A program made the translations under genes and the position numbers. Shown one piece after another: positions 58,609 through 64,000 of a stretch of DNA of 64,000 nt. A model generated the notes under the pieces. That model saw only the letters and a list, made by a program, of their open reading frames with translations, was not told where the DNA came from and ran no database searches. The DNA comes from Cannabis sativa. Its lineage: Eukaryota; Streptophyta; Magnoliopsida; Rosales; Cannabaceae. The first letter of the stretch is position 1; the number at the start of each line of letters is the position of its first letter. Location: contig NC_083605.1 in assembly GCF_029168945.1 (NCBI RefSeq), positions 20,039,280 through 20,103,279 on the forward strand. The letters run 5' to 3'.

Positions 58609-60502
58609 TGTTGGAAATTATTTTACCAGGATCTTAGATCTACTCACAAGTATGTTGATTAATACCATAAATATGAACTTTCTAAAACGATGAAATAAAC
58701 ACATATAAAGTTTAGAAAACCTTACATTGGGTGCAGCGGAATATAATGACTCCTTCCGTTCAGATATCTAGCCCTTGATTCCTTTCTGTAGCAGAGCATT
58801 ATCAATATCTGAACCTGGATCTCTTTCTCTGATTCATTAGTGCTGAAACTCCTTCTTGCTGAAAGTCTTTCTTCACGATCTTCCTCACTATGATTGGGGT
58901 ATCACTTGCTGTGTGTGGGCACTATTCTTACACTAAGAATTTAGAAATTCAAGAGGGAAGAGAAAGAAGAATTGGTGGCTAAAGATAGGGAGAGAGAAAG
59001 GCTCAGGTTTTTCTCTGAAGGAAAAATAGAAAATTTAAGTGTAATTTTCGTGAAGCCTTCACTATCTATTTATAGCATTCCACTAGGGTTAGGTTTGAAT
59101 TATTTGGCATTAAAATAATGAAAATATCTGTTTAAATTCCCTACAAAAATGGCCGGCCATGCATAGTGGATTTGGGCCTCACTTTTTGCAATTTTGCAGT
59201 TTTATCTTTTCTGCATCTGATTTTCTCAAAAACGCTAATTTTCTAATTCAACCATTTAAATGCCAATTCTAACTATTTAATAACTATAAATAATTATTAA
59301 ATAATATTGTCATTTATTATATTTATTAATTGAACCATACAAAGTATCATAATTAACAAATATGCCCCTAAAACTCTTTCTTTACAATTTCGCCCTTACT
59401 TAGTGAAAAATTCACAAATAGACATAGTCTAATTTGCGAATTATAATTGATTAATCAAAACCAATTACATGAGTCTTACAAGCAATATTATCTCAACTAG
59501 TGGGGGGACCATGGGTCTATATAACCGAGCTTCCAATAAGCAGATCAAGAATTTATTACTAAAATTCACTCACTTATTAATTCTTCGTTGAATCCACGCA
59601 TAGAACTTAGAATCGCACTCTCAGTATATAGAATGCTCTATATGTTCCACCATATAGATGCATCATTAGTTATCCATTGTTATAATCCTAATTTGATCAA
59701 TGATCCTCTATATGAATGATCTACACTGTAAAGGGATTAAATTACCGTTACACCCTACAATGTATTTATTCCTTAAAACACTTGACCCCGTATAAATGAT
59801 ATTTCAGCTTATGTGAAATGAGTACTCCACCATTTATGTTCGTTTGGTCAAGCTTGAAGGAGATCATCCTTTGCTTACTATTCGCCAGATAGAAGCTATA
59901 GATTCCATGTTTATGCTAGCGCTCCCACTCAATTGCACTACCGTGTTCCCAAAATGTACGTATCACCCTGACCTAAAAGTAGGCTTAACTAACAAATCAA
60001 AGAACACGAATAGCCTTTCAAGATTGAGCCTAATCATAACAGGATTAAGAACATTTGATCTAGGATCAACTAGGCGATATTGACTTGAATAGATATTACG
60101 GTAAGTTTAATAAATCTAAGTCAAAGTTCAATATCGGTCCCTTCCCATGCATACTCCATGCATCCAACCTGAGCTTTACTTTAACCAATGCTCTGGAAAG
60201 AACATAGCACTTCTCCAAATGCAAGTAAACTCTGTTGTAGATTATCATATGAGTAAAACCCTATGTCTGATAAATCTAGGAAACTTTATTCACATACTCA
60301 TGTTTACTTTCCAATGTGTTGACGGCGCAATAAACAGGATCAAGTATGTGAAAAGGGTTTTAGATGAATTTATACGTTATGTACATATAATCATGAAATA
60401 AATCATGTGAACCATGCAACATTAAATGTTATTTCTGATCTATATTAATAAGTAAATCTGATTATATTGAAATGAGTTTTATTTAGGGCATAAAACCGAA
60501 CA
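58609..60502 (-). mobile_element. 5' LTR of element B
   Basis: 1894 bp. The minus strand starts TGTTCGGTTTTATGCCC and ends CCAACA. The TATA box (minus strand TATAAATA) is at 59067-59074. It carries two antisense open frames also seen in A (see findings). Confidence 0.92.
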
Positions 60503-60507
60503 ACCTA

Positions 60508-61536
60508 ATGGAAGAGTCCCTATGATCTCTGGAGGGCCTCATATTGGAGGAACCACCAGGAATGAGCTAAAACGTTACACTGGGGCCTTAAAACACGATG
60601 AAGAGGTATGAGAGGTTACTCAACTTCCAGCTCAAAGGCGTAGGCTCATGGGTCAGCCCATCACCTTCACAAAGGAGGATGCGAAGACGGTCCATTTCCC
60701 ACACCATGACCCCCTGGTCATAGAGACTCCACCAATAAGGTTGTGGCCAGCATACTAGTGGATAATGGAAGCTTCGTGAATTTGCAATTCAAAGATGCTT
60801 TCACAACCATTGGGCTCACCGACAGGGACCTTTCTCCCAATGGTTCGTAGCTCATAAGATTCAACGGGACGACCCTCATCCCAATGGGAAAGGTGAGACT
60901 CCCAGTGACCTTGTCTCTTGACACCTCAAAAAGCACCTTCAAGTACTGCACCTTCATGGTGGTGGACTGTCCTACTGCCTACAACGTCATCCTCGGTAGG
61001 TCGGCCTTAGTCGATTTTGGAGCAATTACCTACATCCGACACCTGTGCCTTAAATTCCCTACCTAGGAATGCGAAGTGGGAACAGTGAGGGGGAACCAAG
61101 GAGAAGCAAGGTAATGTTACAACGCTGCAATACATTTGTCGGTCATGATGGTACAAGGAGATGAAGAACGTTTGGCAAAATAAGATGAATTGGACCCCCG
61201 TATCGGGTTCAAAGTAACGTTGGAACCTATGGAGGATGTCGAGGGAGTGAGGGTGTGCGACCTCGACCCATCTAAGGTTATCCGCCTGGGGAAAAATATA
61301 GAACCAAAAGAGCAAAATAAGATCATAGACACTATAAAGGCGGCTACAGACGTCTTTGCTTGGTGCCATGGGGTTATGACCGGAATAAGTCCCCAAGTAA
61401 TCACCCATGTCTTGAATGTCAATATGAATATGCCTCCTGTACAGCAAAAAAGACGCCTGCTAGACCCAGTAAAGGCTGACGCCCTGGAGAAAGAAGTAGA
61501 CAAGTTGTTATCCAACAATTCATCCGGGATGTGTAC
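60508..61536 (+). pseudogene. Tat-type gypsy protease and start of RT
   Basis: Continuation of the Tat element after element B. One frame with several stops: protease (I-L-V-D-N-G-S near 60755-60775, with flap-side 'I-L-G-R-S-A-L' near 60990-61010). Stops lie near 60848, 61063, 61110 and 61178. Then RT linker and N-terminus (61190-61517: 'D-V-F-A-W', 'A-L-E-K-E-V-D-K-L-L'). A one-base shift near 61517 leads to F-I-R-D-V-Y, the expected next RT residues, before the Athila insertion at 61537. RT catalytic core, RNase H and integrase would lie beyond the window. Confidence 0.8.
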
Positions 61537-63042
61537 TGATAACTCTATGGTATAGAGTCATTTTTTATGCTTTAAAACTAAAAATATTGTGAGGAGAGCA
61601 CTGAAAATGTGTTTGGTTGCTTAATTTTAAGTAGTTTTAGTTTAATTTCTATTTAGTAAGCTAACTTATGAGTCTCGTAAAAATTATTATTTTAATTGTG
61701 TTTTTTTATTAAATGTTGCTTGTTTGATGTGGGAAAGAAGAATTAACTTGCTAGGAAAAAAGGAAGTGATGCAAACGAAAAGTTGGCACAAAAGCTGAAA
61801 ACTAGAAAGAAATGCCGAAGCAATGCTATAGCATTTTGGGCAGTTTGGGAAGTGATGTGGAAAAAGTCTAAAAAACGACTTTCACTTATCCATATCAGTA
61901 ATTTTGTCCCAGTCACTCAAAGTAAGCTGGCTGGTTGCTGTGGAAGGAAGAAGACTAATCTAGTGGGCCAAGGTGGAAAAAGATTGAGCTTCTACTTTTA
62001 GTGTATCATTTTGTACCCTAGAGACCCAACAAAGAAGAAAAGAGAGGAAGTACACCTCCGTCATCATGAGGAAGACAACTGCCATTTTTTGAAGAGGAGT
62101 AATTACAGAAAGTATAGAGAGGAGGAAAAGAGAAGGGGGAGCCAAGTACAAAAGAAGAGAAGGACACAAGTTTTTTTTGTTTGCATTTCTTTTCCATTTC
62201 CTTTTATATTTTGTTCTTTTCTTTCTTATCTTTAAATATCAAAAACTTGATAAGTTTTAAAATGGGCAACAACCATGGATGAACAATTTTGAATTTAGAT
62301 TGCAATTTTTGTGTTGAACATGAGCTAATTTTCTTACGGCTTGAATGGCTATGAACTCCTATGTTGGGTATGATTAATTTTAAAGCTTATTTTAGTATTT
62401 TATGCATTTGTTCATTCAAGTGAGTTCTCATTTTCATTTTCTTGTTGTTTCTTGGCTATTAATAACAATTTGCTAAGCTAGATATTGTTCTGGAAGGGTT
62501 AGATCTAGTAGTTCAACTTGAATGGAGCAAGAGAAATCCTAGATTTAGGTTTTTCTTTGTAAGAGGAATAGGAATATTTCATTTACCTTGCATAACTTAA
62601 GAATTGATGCATAATTAGGGTTCTCAAATCTGGTTTGATATAGGAATATATGAATCTATATGGCAGAACTTAAATTATGAATTTTGGAAAAATCTCATAA
62701 ACACATAAAATCTGTTATCACTGGCAAGAATGCTGAGGTAATGCTATAACATCTGGGAAAAACCAGCATATGAGGGATTAGTTATTCAAGCCACTTTTTA
62801 CAATATTACACTTTTTGAAAGTATTTTTCTAGCAACAATAGCATTAAATTTAGCAAGTTTACTTACCGTCATTTTAATTTTGATTCATTGCTCAACCATT
62901 TTTATTTTTTTTCGTTTTACTTTAAGTTTTAATTTAGTTAGTCTTACAACATATTTTTGTTTGCAATCCCTGTGGAGACAATCTTACTTATCATTTTATT
63001 ACTTATTTGACTGCGTACACTTGCGTCATAATTTTCACAACA
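61537..63042 (+). mobile_element. 5' LTR of an Athila-type Ty3/gypsy element
   Basis: 1506 bp, TGATAACTCTATGG...TTTTCACAACA. Homologous to the solo LTR at 16576-18076. The preceding TGTAC (61532-61536) would be one copy of the target duplication; the other lies outside the window. It interrupts the Tat RT frame. Confidence 0.85.
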
Positions 63043-63048
63043 AGTTTT

Positions 63049-63066
63049 TGGCGTCGTTGCCAGTGA
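63049..63066 (+). promoter_or_regulatory. Primer binding site of Athila element
   Basis: TGGCGTCGTTGCCAGTGA shortly after the LTR. Close to TGGCGCCGTTGCCGGGGA, the tRNA-Asp-type PBS usual in Athila. Confidence 0.8.
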
Positions 63067-63177
63067 TTGAAACTAAAAATTGTTTATTATCAACTATTTT
63101 GCAATTTATTTTCTAGTTTGAGGTTCTAATCCCATTTTAGTGTGCTGAATTTTTCTTTTTCAGGTGCAATCTAGTGC

Positions 63178-64000
63178 ATGAACGAGCAAGAAGAAGACCT
63201 TGAACTTGCTCCTATTGACCCTAAAATTGAATGCACATTTAGACAAAGGAGAAAGGAACAAAAGGCTAAAAAACGCTGTAATATGGACGATGGGTTTGAG
63301 GTTGGGGGTGCTCATAATGGTGCCAATCCTATTGCTTTGGCCAATGATAGAGCTCGAGCAATAAGAGAATATGCAGCCCCAATGTTCAATGAGCTTAATT
63401 CGGGTATTGTGAGATCCAAAATCCAAGCACCTCACTTTGAGCTCAAGCCTGTCATGTTTCAAATGCTCCAAATGGTTTGTCAATTTGGTGGGTTGCCAAC
63501 GGAAGATCCTCACCTCTATATTCGCTCATTTTTGGAGGTGAGTGACTCTTTCAAGCTACAAGGAGTAAGTGAAGAGGCTTTAAGGTTGGAGTTATTCCCA
63601 TTTTCCTTGAGGGATCGGGCTAGAGCATGGCTTAATACTCTTCCTCCCGATTCGGTGACAACTTGGAATGACTTGGCTAAATTTTTTTTGGGAAAGTATT
63701 TTCCTCCAACAAGAAATGCAAAGTTTCAAAGTGAGATCACGTCCTTTCAACAATCAGAAGATGAGACCACTAGTAGAGCATGGGAAAAATTCAAAGAGTT
63801 GTTGAGGAAGTTTCCACACCATGGTATTCCTCATTGCATCTAACTCAAGACATTTTATAATGGTCTCAATGCAGCCTCTCGGATGGTGTTGGACGCTTCC
63901 GCTAATGGAGCCATTCTTTGCAAGTCTTACAATGAAACTTTTTAGATCTTGGACAGGATAGCTAGCAACAACTATCAAAGGTCAACTAATAGAGCTCCTA
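63178..64000 (+). pseudogene. Athila gag pseudogene (runs off the window)
   Basis: 221 open codons from 63178. They cover the charged N-terminus and the Athila gag core: I-Q-A-P-H-F-E-L-K-P, T-E-D-P-H-L-Y, S-L-R-D-R-A-R-A-W-L and F-P-H-H-G-I-P-H-C-I. A TAA at 63841-63843 falls where Gln (CAA) is usual. The frame then continues to the window end with one more stop (TAG near 63943). Lysine/arginine-rich sequence at residues ~20-40. Gag builds the particle; this copy is interrupted. The rest of the element is not visible. Confidence 0.85.

Larger units (their letters stand above)
30342..60502 (-). mobile_element. Long-LTR copia element B (full span including nested elements)
   Basis: Minus-strand element inserted in the Tat element between gag and protease, flanked by the exact duplication ACCTA at 30337-30341 and 60503-60507. 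Order on the plus strand: 3' LTR (30342-31779 and 41375-41832), 3' internal part (41833-44191), 5' internal part (54496-58608), 5' LTR (58609-60502). Removing the nested Tekay and A elements leaves about 10.26 kb. The outer LTR ends are TGTTCG (minus strand, at 60502) and CCAACA (at 30342). Same family and same fossil pol as A. Confidence 0.9.

Noticed and set aside
62880..63116. 78-codon hydrophobic frame across the Athila LTR end and PBS
   Set aside because: It spans the LTR/PBS boundary, where coding is not expected, and has no similarity I recognise.

Overview
The window looks like plant nuclear DNA, most likely from a eudicot. Apart from AT-rich spacer it consists of retrotransposons and DNA-transposon remnants inserted into one another. 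I find no host protein-coding gene, tRNA, rRNA or CRISPR array. Evidence for a plant: Ty1/copia and Ty3/gypsy LTR elements of recognisable plant lineages (Tekay chromovirus, Athila, Tat/Retand, short-LTR Ale-like copia), initiator-Met-type primer binding sites, 5-bp target-site duplications (TSDs), and a Mutator-like terminal-inverted-repeat element. The species cannot be read from the sequence.

Layout. 1-15987: a rearranged ('mosaic') element C of a long-LTR (~1.9 kb) copia family. It has two internal segments joined by a fold-back junction, a broken gag, a truncated LTR at 8280, a resumed internal segment, and a final LTR at 14112-15987. A 3.0-kb solo LTR of a Tekay-type gypsy element (10253-13258, TSD GGTAT) sits inside it. 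15988-19902: AT-rich spacer with small tandem repeats and an Athila solo LTR (16576-18076, TSD CTAAG). 19903-26263: a Mutator-like element with ~290-bp inverted ends, split by a complete Ale-like copia element on the minus strand (20684-25755, TSD AGGCA). 26264-27105: AT-rich spacer.

27106 to the window end is a layered nest. The oldest layer is a Tat-type gypsy element (LTR ~27106-27786, then gag; protease and the start of RT resume at 60508-61536). Inserted in it are a 365-bp solo LTR (28381-28745), a minus-strand long-LTR copia element B (30342-60502, TSD ACCTA), and an Athila element (61537 to beyond the end). B was split twice: by an almost intact Tekay chromovirus in its 3' LTR (31780-41369, TSD AGGAT), and by element A, a plus-strand copy of B's own family (44192-54490, TSD CATTC).

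A, B and C belong to one family with short, unmistakable but heavily mutated pol remnants (integrase and RNase H motifs at matching places). The two LTRs of A remain very similar by eye, so its coding region seems to have decayed before it moved, which implies mobilisation in trans. The Tekay polyprotein is open except for one TGA. The Ale-like polyprotein keeps one reading frame end to end with seven stops. Most annotation is by eye: boundaries supported by TSD, PBS and PPT are firm, while lineage names are moderate. I found no convincing new multi-gene system. The most unusual items are the fold-back chimera in C, the fossil-coding but recently mobile A/B family, and structured motifs in leaders and LTRs.
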